Position numbers and translations under genes: made by a program | In this document: piece by piece, positions 1 to 7,854 of the stretch | Layout: every line of letters starts with the position of its first letter | How positions within the stretch are numbered: position 1 is the stretch's first letter | The notes under the pieces: model-generated | Told to the model about the DNA's origin: nothing | The model's input: only the letters and a program-made list of their open reading frames with translations | The model's database searches: none | Assembly (NCBI GenBank): GCA_003021015.1 | Contig: PXRK01000023.1 | Span: forward strand, 1 to 48,080 | DNA from: Halobacteriales archaeon QS_4_66_20 | GTDB taxonomy: Archaea; Halobacteriota; Halobacteria; Halobacteriales; Haloarculaceae | DNA length: 48,080 nt | Reading direction: 5' to 3'

Positions 1-1
1 A

Positions 2-67
2 GAGTTCCGTGAGATCATCCTGATGTTCGCCATCCACAACATCGAACAGCTCTGTGAACGATTATGA
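2..67 (+). pseudogene. 3' end of a probable IS5-type transposase, cut by window edge
   Basis: From base 2 an open frame runs without a start to a TGA at 65-67 and encodes 21 residues beginning EFREIILMFAIHNIE. From memory of haloarchaeal IS5-family transposases, which often end in a 'WYREFREIVL...YNI' segment, this looks like the last residues of such a transposase. The next frame becomes endonuclease III-like within about 10 codons, so an insertion-sequence end probably lies near 68-95 and replaced the front of that gene. The fragment is short, so the call is tentative. Nothing upstream is visible. Confidence 0.35.
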
Positions 68-521
68 TAGCCGCGCCGTACCCCTATTCAACACAGCAGG
101 ACTCTCCAATCAGAAAGCCACCCGGATACAAGACGCCCTGAGAACTATTCGGGAGCATACAGGTGGGGAGTATTCTCTTGGGTTCATCAAGGGGATGAGT
201 GTAGAGGAATCTCGGAAGTGGCTCACCAACATCAAGGGGATAGGCCCGAAGACTGCCGGGATTGTCCTTCTCTTCCGATTCAACAAGCCGTATTTCCCCG
301 TAGATACCCATTGTCACCGTCTCGCCAAGCGGTTTCAACTAATTCCCCCGGATACATCGGCTGAGAAGGCTCATGACCTCCTCACGGAATCTGTGCCTGA
401 TGAGTTGATGTATTCCTTCCATCGGCTATTGATTGACCATGGCAGGGAGTATTGCACAGCGAGGAACGCTGATTGTGATAACCCGGTCTGCCGTCGCTTC
501 TGTGAGTGCGAGTATTGCTAA
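54..521 (+). CDS. N-terminally truncated endonuclease III-like (HhH-GPD) protein
   Basis: The frame opens with GTG and gives 155 residues. Endonuclease III is a DNA glycosylase/AP lyase of base-excision repair. The helix-hairpin-helix is visible (IKGIGPKTAG; the Lys matches the catalytic Lys of the family), as is the catalytic Asp in FPVDTH. The C-terminus is Cys-rich (CTARNADC...C...C.C..C), matching the 4Fe-4S loop but with unusual spacing. Family members are about 210 residues; roughly the first 50-55, including the LSAQ/LSQNT helices, are missing. The first codons overlap the probable transposase tail in another frame, so the apparent GTG start is likely an accident of an insertion. GC is lower than in neighbouring genes. 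Catalytic residues survive but the fold is incomplete, so it is probably a gene remnant. Confidence 0.55.
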   Translation: MNDYDSRAVPLFNTAGLSNQKATRIQDALRTIREHTGGEYSLGFIKGMSVEESRKWLTNIKGIGPKTAGIVLLFRFNKPYFPVDTHCHRLAKRFQLIPPDTSAEKAHDLLTESVPDELMYSFHRLLIDHGREYCTARNADCDNPVCRRFCECEYC

Positions 522-527
522 TATATT

Positions 528-721
528 TCAGTTGAAAACGGGAAAGACGCCGCCGCGACCCCTGGAGAACAGCAGCACGCAGTCGGTCGTCTTCGGGCCG
601 ACGCCGTCGATGTCGAGCAGGTCTGCCTGACTGTCTCGGGGTCGCCGTCGGCGACGAACTCGTCGAAGGCGTCGGTCGTGCCGTACTCCCCCAGGACCCA
701 CTCTGCCGCGCCGATGATCAT
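528..721 (-). pseudogene. Second, frameshifted endonuclease III fragment on the opposite strand
   Basis: Read on the minus strand from an ATG at 721, one frame gives IIGAAEWVLGEYGTTDAF...GDPETVRQ. The reading then shifts by one base near 620 to ADLLDIDGVGPKTTDCVLLF...GGVFPV and stops at 528-530. This is the middle of a haloarchaeal endonuclease III, including the helix-hairpin-helix and catalytic Lys. It breaks at FPV, just before the Asp that would follow. It has a frameshift, no N-terminus and no C-terminal Fe-S domain. It faces the other fragment (54-521) tail to tail, with only a few bases between them. Composition is GC-rich like the host, so this is likely the decayed native gene and the plus-strand copy is foreign. 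Confidence 0.6.
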
Positions 722-845
722 CTCTATCACGAACGACCGTATGACGCCGTAGATCGCCTCCTCGGCACTGTTCCGATCGGTGTGCGTCAGACGCCCGTCA
801 GACGCAGCAGTGGGGTTTAATACGGCCGAACACGCTGTTTGGAGT

Positions 846-1859
846 GTGCCAGCGTTTCGTTCCGATCCGCTCGACGAGCTGGTGATTCCCGCCGGGACCC
901 ACGTCGAGGAACACGACCTCGTGACGGAGGGAGACGTGATCGTTGGCGGGCAAAGCACCGTCGAGTTCGGCGTCCGCGGCCGGAACGTGATGGCCGGCGA
1001 GCGGGTGACGTTCGACGGCCACATCGAGGCCGAGGGCGACTGTCGGCTCGACATGTGGTGTTCGGTCGCCGACAACGTGCTCGTCGGCGAGGACGCGTAC
1101 CTCGGCGAGCGGGTCAGCGTCGGCGGCGAACTCCGGGTCGCCGGCAACCTCGACATCGGCGACGACGTCGACATCGAGGACGGCTTCGAGGCCAACGGCT
1201 GGATCGTCATCCGGAACCCGATGCCGACCATCGTGTTCCTGTTCGTCTACCTCTCACAGCTGTTGCGGATCGGCGAGGAGGAGAAAGCCGAGGAGATGCT
1301 CTCGGCCGTGCTCGACGACGGGGAGGAGCGCGACCACGAGCCGGTGTTGATCCCGCGGGGGAGCCGCGTCAGCGACGACGCCTGGCAGGTGTCAGCGCCG
1401 GGCCGGATCGGCGACGGCTGTCGCCTCCACGGCAACATCCGCGCCGAGTCGCTCGTGGTCGGCCGCGGCAACGAGATTTTCGGCAGCCTCCGCGCCCGCG
1501 AGGGGATCACCGTCGGCGCCGACACCGAAGTGACGGGCAACGTCACGACACGGAACGGGACGATCCGCGTCGGTCCCGACGCCAACGTCCGCGGGGATAT
1601 CGCCGCGGAGTACGTCGAGGTCCACCACGAGGCGACCGTCGAGGGGGCGATCCGCGCCCGCGAGGAGATGTCGATGGTGTCCGAGCCCGTCATCGACGAC
1701 GCCGTCGTCGGTGGGACGGCGGAGTCGGTAGAAACAGAGAACGAGACGGCCGACGCCTCCACGCTCGCCGACTGGGAGGACGGCGGGGACGCGGACGGCG
1801 ATGAGCGAGAAGCGGCCGAGGCCCCGACGCCGACCGACGACGCCGACGGGACGGACTGA
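846..1859 (+). CDS. Polymer-forming (bactofilin-like) beta-helix protein
   Basis: A 337-residue acidic protein. Residues about 10-120 and 185-285 are runs of short Gly/Val/Asp-rich repeats (for example GDDVDIEDG, GRGNEIFGSLRAREGITVGADTEVTGN) typical of right-handed beta-helices in polymer-forming cytoskeletal proteins. Between them is a hydrophobic stretch (PMPTIVFLFVYLSQLL) and a charged linker. The tail is low-complexity and acidic. GTG at 846 is preferred because a TATA-like TTTAATAC lies about 27-30 bases upstream at 816-823, the usual leaderless spacing; the frame is open further upstream but lacks composition support. The role, probably a scaffold at the membrane or envelope, is inferred from family. 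Confidence 0.7.
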   Translation: MPAFRSDPLDELVIPAGTHVEEHDLVTEGDVIVGGQSTVEFGVRGRNVMAGERVTFDGHIEAEGDCRLDMWCSVADNVLVGEDAYLGERVSVGGELRVAGNLDIGDDVDIEDGFEANGWIVIRNPMPTIVFLFVYLSQLLRIGEEEKAEEMLSAVLDDGEERDHEPVLIPRGSRVSDDAWQVSAPGRIGDGCRLHGNIRAESLVVGRGNEIFGSLRAREGITVGADTEVTGNVTTRNGTIRVGPDANVRGDIAAEYVEVHHEATVEGAIRAREEMSMVSEPVIDDAVVGGTAESVETENETADASTLADWEDGGDADGDEREAAEAPTPTDDADGTD

Positions 1860-1878
1860 ACGGCGGATCAGCGGGTCA

Positions 1879-1903
1879 TACTGTCGGACGTGGCTCTGTG
1901 GTA
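1879..1903. repeat. Minimal 25-bp MITE-like element flanked by TCA
   Basis: The sequence begins TACTGTCGGACGTGG and ends GGTA, and is flanked by TCA at 1876-1878 and 1904-1906. The left arm matches the ends of the larger family C and A elements in this window (TACTGCCGGACGTGA, TACTGTCGGACGTGA). The right TCA is the stop codon, read on the minus strand, of the small gene next to it. It is probably a strongly internally deleted copy. Confidence 0.5.
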
Positions 1904-1996
1904 TCAGGAGCGCTCGTCGGAGATCTCGATCTCGAACCCGTCGGTCTCGTACTGCTCCATGCCGCCGCCAGATTCGAACGACGCCGAGCGGGACAT
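1904..1996 (-). CDS. Small acidic haloarchaeal protein (30 aa)
   Basis: An ATG at 1996 opens a 30-codon frame, MSRSASFESGG...FEIEISDERS, ending in TGA. It is strongly acidic with an alternating hydrophobic/acidic end. Small proteins with an EQYETDGFEIEI-like segment are familiar in haloarchaeal genomes, but I cannot name a function. It is divergent from the peptidase gene at 2053, with about 56 bases between starts. No clear TATA box is seen. The stop codon abuts the 25-bp element at 1879-1903, so the element may define or have shifted its 3' end. Confidence 0.45.
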   Translation of the reverse strand: MSRSASFESGGGMEQYETDGFEIEISDERS

Positions 1997-2052
1997 CCCG
2001 ACTGGATTGCCGCAACGCACAGCTTCAGGTGATCGCTTTCGGACGCTAGCAC

Positions 2053-3363
2053 ATGACCCAGCTACCGGCGACACTGATCGGCGACGCACACCGCAACGGG
2101 ATCGCCTGGGAGACGCTCGAATCCCTCGTCGACGTCGGCAACCGCATGGCCGGCCAGGACGGCGAGCGCGAGGCGGCCGACGTCGTCGCGGACGCCTTCG
2201 AGACGGCGGGGCTCCGGGACGTGACGATGGAGTCCTTCGAGATCCCGGGCTGGTGGCGCGGCTCGACGGCGCTGTCGTTGCCGGACCACGAGCAACGGTA
2301 CGACGACCCCCACCAGCTGTTCGCCCTGCCCGGGACGCCGGCTGGCGAGGTGACAGCGGAGATCGTCGACGTCGGCCACGGGACGCCGGCGGAGTTCGAC
2401 GCGGTCGACGTCGAGGAGGCGATCGCACTCGCGTCGAGCAAGACGCCCGACGACTACGACCGCTGGATCCACCGCCGCGAGAAGTACCAGGAGGCCGCCG
2501 AGCGAGGCGCGGTCGGCTTCCTCTTTCGCAACCACGTCGAGGGCTGTCTCCCGCCAACCGGCAGCGTGAGCGACGCGGACGGACCGGGCCCGATCCCCGC
2601 CGCCGGCGTCTCCCGGGAACTCGGCCACCGGCTGGTCCGGTACTGCGAGCACGGCGAGGTGGCGGCGGAACTCGACATCGACTGTCGCAACGGGACGGCC
2701 ACCTCCCGGAACGTCTCGGGTCGGATCGGCCCTGAAACGGAGCAGGAGGTGCTGGTGACCGCTCACTACGACGCCCACGACATCGCCGAGGGAGCCAAGG
2801 ACAACGGCGCAGGATCCGCGCTGGTCGCGGAGGTCGGCCGCCTGCTCGCGACAATCGAAGGCGACCTGGAGGTGGGCGTCCGGTGTGTCACGTTCGGCGC
2901 CGAGGAGATTGGTCTGCGGGGCTCCAGCCATATGGTCGGGACGGCGAACCTCGACGGGATCAAGGCCGTCATCAACCTCGACGGCATCGGCGGATCGCGC
3001 AACCTGGCGGTCGACGTCCACGGGTTCGACGGTCTCGCGGACGCTTTCGAGGCGGCATCCGTGGACCTCGATACGCCAATTGAAGTAAACGACGACTTCG
3101 TGACCCACAGCGACCACTGGCCGTTCGTCCGCGCGGGGGTGCCGGGGCTGATGGCCCACTCGGTGACCGACGACGAGGGGCGGGGCTGGGGTCACACGCA
3201 CGCCGACACCCTCGACAAACTCGATCGCCGGGAGTTCCGGGACCTGGCCGTTCTGCTGACCGCGGGCGCCGCCCGACTCGCGACCGAGGAGTACCCCGTC
3301 GAGGCCGTCGACCGCCACACCATCGAGGAACGCGCCGAGGAGCGCGGGGTCGACATCGAGTAG
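2053..3363 (+). CDS. M28-family zinc aminopeptidase with PA insert
   Basis: A 436-residue cytoplasmic-looking protein with no signal peptide. M28 peptidases are di-zinc exopeptidases. The expected ligands are all visible: His238 and Asp250 (TAHYDAHD...AKDNGAGS), Glu284/Glu285 (FGAEEIGLRGS), Asp310 (INLDGIG) and His383 (HTHADTLDKL). Residues about 95-215, between the N-terminal helix and the catalytic core, fit a protease-associated insert. The ATG at 2053 begins MTQLPATLIGD, a normal start for haloarchaeal relatives. It stands alone: the upstream neighbour is divergent and 238 bases separate it from the GTPase gene downstream. Substrate specificity cannot be told from sequence. Confidence 0.87.
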   Translation: MTQLPATLIGDAHRNGIAWETLESLVDVGNRMAGQDGEREAADVVADAFETAGLRDVTMESFEIPGWWRGSTALSLPDHEQRYDDPHQLFALPGTPAGEVTAEIVDVGHGTPAEFDAVDVEEAIALASSKTPDDYDRWIHRREKYQEAAERGAVGFLFRNHVEGCLPPTGSVSDADGPGPIPAAGVSRELGHRLVRYCEHGEVAAELDIDCRNGTATSRNVSGRIGPETEQEVLVTAHYDAHDIAEGAKDNGAGSALVAEVGRLLATIEGDLEVGVRCVTFGAEEIGLRGSSHMVGTANLDGIKAVINLDGIGGSRNLAVDVHGFDGLADAFEAASVDLDTPIEVNDDFVTHSDHWPFVRAGVPGLMAHSVTDDEGRGWGHTHADTLDKLDRREFRDLAVLLTAGAARLATEEYPVEAVDRHTIEERAEERGVDIE

Positions 3364-3601
3364 GTGACGGCTGGTCTGTCTCCCCGAGATTTTCTCCTGA
3401 TGAGCACCGCAGCGAAGCGAGGAACGCAGCGAGCCCCGGAGGGTCGAGCGGGCGGGGGCTTTCAGCGTCGGAGTTCACGTAGTAGCAGTGCTGTTTCCCA
3501 GCGAGCGGGCGGAGGAGTGCACAGCTAACCCGCATCAACCGCATCGACAAAAACCAAAACCAAAAGGATGTTTCGTCGGGGAGCGAAACACAGCCCAACT
3601 C

Positions 3602-4783
3602 ATGCTCTCGCTCGCGCTCGCGGGGAAGCCCAACGCCGGCAAGTCCACCTTCTACACCGCGGCCACGATGGCCGACGTGGAGGTCGGCAACTACCCGTTC
3701 ACCACCATCGACCCGAACCGCGGGGTGAGCTACGCCCGGACGTGCTGCCCCTGTCTCGACCGCGACAGCCGCTGTGACAGCGACGACTGCGAGGACGGCA
3801 AGCGTTACGTCCCCCTGGAACTGTACGACGTCGCAGGCCTCGTGCCCGGCGCCCACGAGGGCCGCGGCCTCGGCAACCAGTTCCTCGACAAACTCACCGA
3901 CGCAGACGCCATCCTCCACGTCGTCGACGCCGCCGGTGCCACCGACGAGGAGGGCGAACCCGTCGAGGTCGGCGAGCACGACCCCGTCGAGGACGTCGAC
4001 TTCATCGAGACGGAACTGACCCGCTGGCTCGCCTCCATCGTCGAGCGCAACTGGGAGACCGTCGAACGCCAGTCTCGGTCGCCGGAGTTCGATATCGACG
4101 ACGCCCTCACCGAGATGCTCACCGGCGTCGGCGCCACGGAACTCGACGTCGCCCGCATCCTCCGCAGCGTCGAGTACCCCGAGGACCCCCGCGAGTGGAC
4201 CGGCGAGCACCGCCGCGCGCTCGCCGGCGACCTCCGCGAGCGCACCAAACCGATCGTCGTCGTCGCCAACAAGGCCGACATCGCACCCGAGGGCAACGTC
4301 GAACGCCTCCAGGAAGCCGCGGACATCGTCGTCCCCGCCACGGCGAACGGCGAACTCGCGCTCCGGCGCGGCGCCGAGGCCGGCCTCGTCGAGTACGACC
4401 CCGGCGACGACGGCTTCTCCCTGGACCCCGGCGTCAGCGACGAGCAGCGCGAGGGCCTCGAATCAGTTCGGACGGTCATCGAGGCGTACGGCGGCACCGG
4501 CGTCCAGGCGGCGATCAACACCGCCGTCTACGAGGTGCTCGACCGGATCACCGCCTACCCCGTCGAGAACGAGACGCACTGGACCGACAGCCAGGGGCGG
4601 ATGCTGCCCGACGCCCACCTCCTCCAGGAGGGCTCGACGCCGGTCGACCTCGCCTACGCCGTCCACTCGGACATCGGCGACGGCTACCTCCACGCCGTTG
4701 ACGCCCGCGACGGCCGCAAGATCGGCGACGACCACGAACTCGAAGAGGGCGACGTCATCAAGATCGTCAGTACCGCCAACTGA
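3602..4783 (+). CDS. YchF/Obg-related TGS-domain GTPase
   Basis: A 393-residue translation-factor-class GTPase. G1 is GKPNAGKS (residues 8-15), G2 lies in TTIDPN, G3 is DVAGL (76-80), G4 is NKAD and a VPATAN segment stands for G5. The C-terminal 80 residues form a TGS domain (HLLQEGSTPVDLAYAVHSDIGDGYLHA). Between G2 and G3 is a Cys-rich insert (Cys48, 49, 51, 58, 63) that could bind metal. ATG 3602 is chosen because the G1 motif must start close to the N-terminus; the frame stays open for another 38 codons upstream, but that stretch (basic, KPKPK) is not conserved-looking. NKAD rather than NKxE fits the archaeal branch. It probably acts on ribosomes. Confidence 0.88.
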   Translation: MLSLALAGKPNAGKSTFYTAATMADVEVGNYPFTTIDPNRGVSYARTCCPCLDRDSRCDSDDCEDGKRYVPLELYDVAGLVPGAHEGRGLGNQFLDKLTDADAILHVVDAAGATDEEGEPVEVGEHDPVEDVDFIETELTRWLASIVERNWETVERQSRSPEFDIDDALTEMLTGVGATELDVARILRSVEYPEDPREWTGEHRRALAGDLRERTKPIVVVANKADIAPEGNVERLQEAADIVVPATANGELALRRGAEAGLVEYDPGDDGFSLDPGVSDEQREGLESVRTVIEAYGGTGVQAAINTAVYEVLDRITAYPVENETHWTDSQGRMLPDAHLLQEGSTPVDLAYAVHSDIGDGYLHAVDARDGRKIGDDHELEEGDVIKIVSTAN

Positions 4784-4832
4784 GCCGTTTCCGCTGCGAG
4801 CGGACCAGCCAACACCGCGAGCGATTCCGACG

Positions 4833-5330
4833 CTACGAGGTCGCCGCCTCGGCGGCCGCCTCCCGGACGGCGTCGATCACCGCTTCGAAGTCCGTCTCGT
4901 CTTCGCCTTCCACCCAGCGGTAGGTGATCGTCCCCGATTCGTCGAGGACGAAGATGCTCCGCTCGGCCACCTCGAAGCGGCCGTACATGTCGGGGTTGAC
5001 GACGCCGAACTCGTGGATGACCTCGTGGTCCCAGTCCGACAACAGCGGGAAGTTGAGGTCCTCCTGCATGCTCCAGACGTTCTGCGCCGGGGGAAGGTCG
5101 ACACTGATGCCGTACACGGCGGCGTCGAACGCGCTGAAGCGCTGCATCGAATCCCGGAACGTGCACATCTCCTCGGTACAGCCGCTGGTGAACGCCGCCG
5201 GGAAGAACGCGAGCACCACCGGCCCGTCGCCGAGCGCGTCCGAGAGCGTGAACGTGCTGATGTCGTTGTACACCTCGCCGCCCGCCTCCGGGAGCGTGAA
5301 CTCCGGAGCTGTTTCGCCCACGTCGAGCAT
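4833..5330 (-). CDS. Peroxiredoxin (AhpC/TSA family, PrxQ-like)
   Basis: A 165-residue thiol peroxidase that reduces peroxides. The active-site motif is FFPAAFTSGCTEEMCTF: Pro44, Thr48 and peroxidatic Cys51, with a second Cys56 five residues on, the spacing of PrxQ/Bcp-type resolving cysteines. The rest follows the thioredoxin fold (WDHEVIHEFGV, SIFVLDESGTITYRW). A TTTATT element lies about 25-30 bases before the ATG on the minus strand (around 5354-5361), consistent with a leaderless promoter. It is convergent with the GTPase gene and divergent from the phosphodiesterase at 5464. Confidence 0.9.
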   Translation of the reverse strand: MLDVGETAPEFTLPEAGGEVYNDISTFTLSDALGDGPVVLAFFPAAFTSGCTEEMCTFRDSMQRFSAFDAAVYGISVDLPPAQNVWSMQEDLNFPLLSDWDHEVIHEFGVVNPDMYGRFEVAERSIFVLDESGTITYRWVEGEDETDFEAVIDAVREAAAEAATS

Positions 5331-5463
5331 ACCTGGCTACTGTGTGTCGAACCGAATAAACGTTGACACCCCGTACCGCTCCTTGCGCCCGCTCGGCAGC
5401 GGGACACCGCCGTCCCAACGGCCACCGACTAGTTTCTTGACGCTGGCCGCCGGACTCCAGAGT

Positions 5464-5955
5464 ATGGAGGTAGCAATCATCAGCGACCCGCACATCCCGT
5501 CGCGGGCACAGGCGATCCCCGAGGCGTTCACAGAGCGCATCCGCGAGGCGGATCACGTGATCCACGCCGGCGACTTCGACTCCAAGGGGGCGTTCGCCGA
5601 CCAGCGCGACCTGGCGGGGGAGATGACTGCCGTCCACGGCAACATGGATCCCGACTTCGGCCTCCCCTCGGTCGCGACGGTCGAACTCGGCGGCGTCGAG
5701 TTCGTCATCACCCACGGCACTGGCTCGCCGGCCGGGTGGGCGGATCGTGTCGCCGACACCGTCCGCGAGCACGCCGACGCCGAGAAGGCGGTCGGTGTCG
5801 CCGGCCACACCCACGAACAGGTCGACAAAACCCACGACGGCATCCGCCTGCTCAACCCCGGCAGCGTCACGGGCGCCCAGCCCGCCCGCGAGACGACGAT
5901 GCTCACCGCGTCCGTCGAGAACGGTGATCTCGACGTTTCGGTTCATCGACTGTGA
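5464..5955 (+). CDS. YfcE/MJ0936-type metallophosphodiesterase
   Basis: A 163-residue calcineurin-like phosphoesterase. Metal-binding motifs occur in order: SDPHIP (Asp8, His10), GDFD (Asp37), GNMD (Asn60), THG (His84) and GHTH (115-117). The length is typical of single-domain YfcE/MJ0936 proteins, which hydrolyse phosphodiesters; the natural substrate is unclear. ATG 5464 places the first metal motif at residue 8 as in the family, so the long open frame upstream is not used. An A-type palindromic element begins 20 bases after the stop. Confidence 0.87.
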   Translation: MEVAIISDPHIPSRAQAIPEAFTERIREADHVIHAGDFDSKGAFADQRDLAGEMTAVHGNMDPDFGLPSVATVELGGVEFVITHGTGSPAGWADRVADTVREHADAEKAVGVAGHTHEQVDKTHDGIRLLNPGSVTGAQPARETTMLTASVENGDLDVSVHRL

Positions 5956-5975
5956 GCAGCCGGCGAACTCGGTGA

Positions 5976-6033
5976 TATACACCCGGACGTGATTCACCTC
6001 CTGACGTGTAACAGAGTCACGTCCGGGTATATA
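5976..6033. repeat. Short family A inverted-repeat element
   Basis: Arms TATACACCCGGACGTGA (5976-5992) and TCACGTCCGGGTATATA (6017-6033) pair with one mismatch. The inner right part (CTGACGTGTAACAGAG) matches the right end of the full element at 38187-38299, so this is an internally deleted copy of about half length. It lies between a stop codon and the cofE promoter and could fold as a hairpin terminator in RNA. Confidence 0.8.
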
Positions 6034-6091
6034 GCGCAACACCGCGGGAAACTGACGCTTCCGGTCGCTTTTTGCCCCGCCGTTTCGGAGT

Positions 6092-6850
6092 ATGGGTATG
6101 AACGTCTTCGCGGTGGAGGGGCTGCCGGAGATCCAGCCCGGCGACGACCTCGCGGCGCTGATCGAGGCGCAGGTCGACCTGCAGCCCGACGACGTCGTCT
6201 GCGTCGCGAGCACGATCGTCTCGAAATCCGAGGGCAGGCAGGCCGACCTCGCGGACTTCCCGGCCGGCGAGCGCGCCGAGCGGATCGCCCGGCGGATCGG
6301 CGACCTCGCCGGCGAACGGAAGGATCCCCGCTTCGCCCAGGCGGTGCTCGAGGAGAGCGAGGAACTACTGCTGGAGGAGCCGATGCTGCTCGCGGTCACC
6401 CACTTCGGCCACGTCACCGTCAACGCGGGCATCGACCGGTCGAACGTCCCCGACGCCGACCTGCTGCTGTTGCCCGAGGACCCGACCGCGAGCGCCGAGC
6501 GCCTCCACGAACGCCTCGGCGCGCGGGTGATCGTCACCGACACCTCCGGCCGGCCGTTCCGCTACGGCCAGCGCGGGGTCGCGCTCGGCTGGGCCGGGAT
6601 GCCCGCCGCGCGGGACTGGCGCGGCGAACTCGACCGCGACGGCCGCGAGATGGACGTCACCGTCCAGGCCGTGGTCGACGAACTCGCCGCCGCTTCGAAC
6701 CTCGTCACCGGGGAAGGCGCCGGCGGGACGCCCGTGGCGGTCGTCCGCGGCTGGGCGTTCGGCGACCACGCTGGCAGCGACGAGCTGTTCCGCGAGGCCG
6801 AGGACGACCTGATCCGGCCGGCGCTGCAGGCGTGGTCCAACGAGGGGTAA
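6092..6850 (+). CDS. cofE: Coenzyme F420:L-glutamate ligase
   Basis: A 252-residue protein. CofE adds glutamates to F420-0 using GTP, the last step of coenzyme F420 synthesis. Typical stretches are present: VVCVASTIVSKSEGR near residue 40, HFGHVTVNAGIDRSNV near 110, LLLLPEDP, and VTDTSGRPFRYGQRGVALG near 155. Either ATG 6092 or ATG 6098 could be the start, two codons apart. The stop is one base before the ATG of the next gene, a luciferase-like F420-dependent oxidoreductase, so cofactor synthesis and use are co-transcribed. Confidence 0.93.
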   Translation: MGMNVFAVEGLPEIQPGDDLAALIEAQVDLQPDDVVCVASTIVSKSEGRQADLADFPAGERAERIARRIGDLAGERKDPRFAQAVLEESEELLLEEPMLLAVTHFGHVTVNAGIDRSNVPDADLLLLPEDPTASAERLHERLGARVIVTDTSGRPFRYGQRGVALGWAGMPAARDWRGELDRDGREMDVTVQAVVDELAAASNLVTGEGAGGTPVAVVRGWAFGDHAGSDELFREAEDDLIRPALQAWSNEG

Positions 6851-6851
6851 C

Positions 6852-7835
6852 ATGCTCGGGATCGAACTCACGCCGGAGGAACCGGTCGACCGCATCGCCG
6901 AGTACGCCGCAACTGCGGAGGCCGCGAATCTGGACGCGATTTTCGCCAGCCACCACTACAACAACCGCGACGAGTTCATCGCGCTCGCTGCGATCGCCGA
7001 CGCGACCGACGACATTCACCTCGGGCCGGGTGTGACCAACCCCTACGAAACGCACCCAGTGACACTGGCCTCGCGGATGGCGACGCTGGACGAACTCGCC
7101 GGCGGCCGCGGCGTCTTCGGCGTCGGGCCCGGCGACCGCGCGACGCTGGCCAACCTCGGTGTCGACCACGAGAAGCCGCTCCGTCGCGTCCTCGAAACGA
7201 TGCGGGTCGCGCGCCGCCTCTGGGACGGCGAGCGCATCGACCACGACGGCACCTTCGCTGCCGACGACGCCGGGCTGAACTACGACGCCCGCTCCATCCC
7301 GGTGTACGTCGGCGCGCAGGGCCCGCACATGACCCGCATGGCGGCCAAACACGCCGACGGCGTCCTCTACAACGGGTCCCACCCACGGGATATCGGCTGG
7401 GCTGCCGACCGCGTCGCCGAGGGGCTGACGGAACGACCCTCGGACCGCGACGACCGCGTCGGAAGGGCGGCGTTCGACTTCGTCGCGTACGCGAGCGTGA
7501 GCGTCGCGACCGACCGCGACCGCGCTCGCGAGGCCGCCCGCCCGCCGGTGGCGTTCATTGCCGGCAGCGCGCCCGATCCGGTGTTTTCCCGCCACGACCT
7601 CGACGCCGACCGGGCGGCCGAGATCGGCGAGGCGATCAGCGCCGGCGAGTTCCGGGAGGCGTTCGCGGCGGTGACGCCGGCGATGATCGACGCGTTCTGC
7701 CTCGCCGGTACACCCGAGACGGTGGCCGACCGCGTCGACACGATTCTCGACGATGCTGACAGCATCGTCTTCGGGTCGCCGCTGGGCCCCGACGTCGAGG
7801 AAGCGATCGAGTTGCTCGGCGATTTGGGCCTGTGA
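6852..7835 (+). CDS. F420-dependent luciferase-like oxidoreductase (Mer-type)
   Basis: A 327-residue TIM-barrel protein of the bacterial luciferase family. The segments LDAIFASHHYNNRDEF, GPGVTNPYETHPVTLASRMATLDE and GRGVFGVGPGD resemble 5,10-methylenetetrahydromethanopterin reductase (Mer), which uses F420H2. VYVGAQGPHMTRMAAKHADGVLYN is the cofactor-side strand-loop. Haloarchaea lack methanopterin, so the substrate is probably a folate or something else; that is inference. It is translationally coupled to cofE (1-base gap). The TGA stop at 7833-7835 is 19 bases from the convergent vapC stop. Confidence 0.82.
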   Translation: MLGIELTPEEPVDRIAEYAATAEAANLDAIFASHHYNNRDEFIALAAIADATDDIHLGPGVTNPYETHPVTLASRMATLDELAGGRGVFGVGPGDRATLANLGVDHEKPLRRVLETMRVARRLWDGERIDHDGTFAADDAGLNYDARSIPVYVGAQGPHMTRMAAKHADGVLYNGSHPRDIGWAADRVAEGLTERPSDRDDRVGRAAFDFVAYASVSVATDRDRAREAARPPVAFIAGSAPDPVFSRHDLDADRAAEIGEAISAGEFREAFAAVTPAMIDAFCLAGTPETVADRVDTILDDADSIVFGSPLGPDVEEAIELLGDLGL

Positions 7836-7854
7836 TACGGTCGTTGAGTGCTAC

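Noticed and set aside
3364..3601. GC-rich GCAGCGAAGCGAGGAACGCAGCGAG stretch upstream of the GTPase gene as a family F copy
   Set aside because: It shares only GGGGCTTTC-like and GCGAG words with family F; the ordered blocks and paired stem are absent.
4684..6543. 619-codon open frame on the minus strand across the peroxiredoxin and phosphodiesterase genes
   Set aside because: Arg/Ala/Gly-rich antisense product of GC3-biased DNA; real genes with clear motifs occupy the region in other frames.
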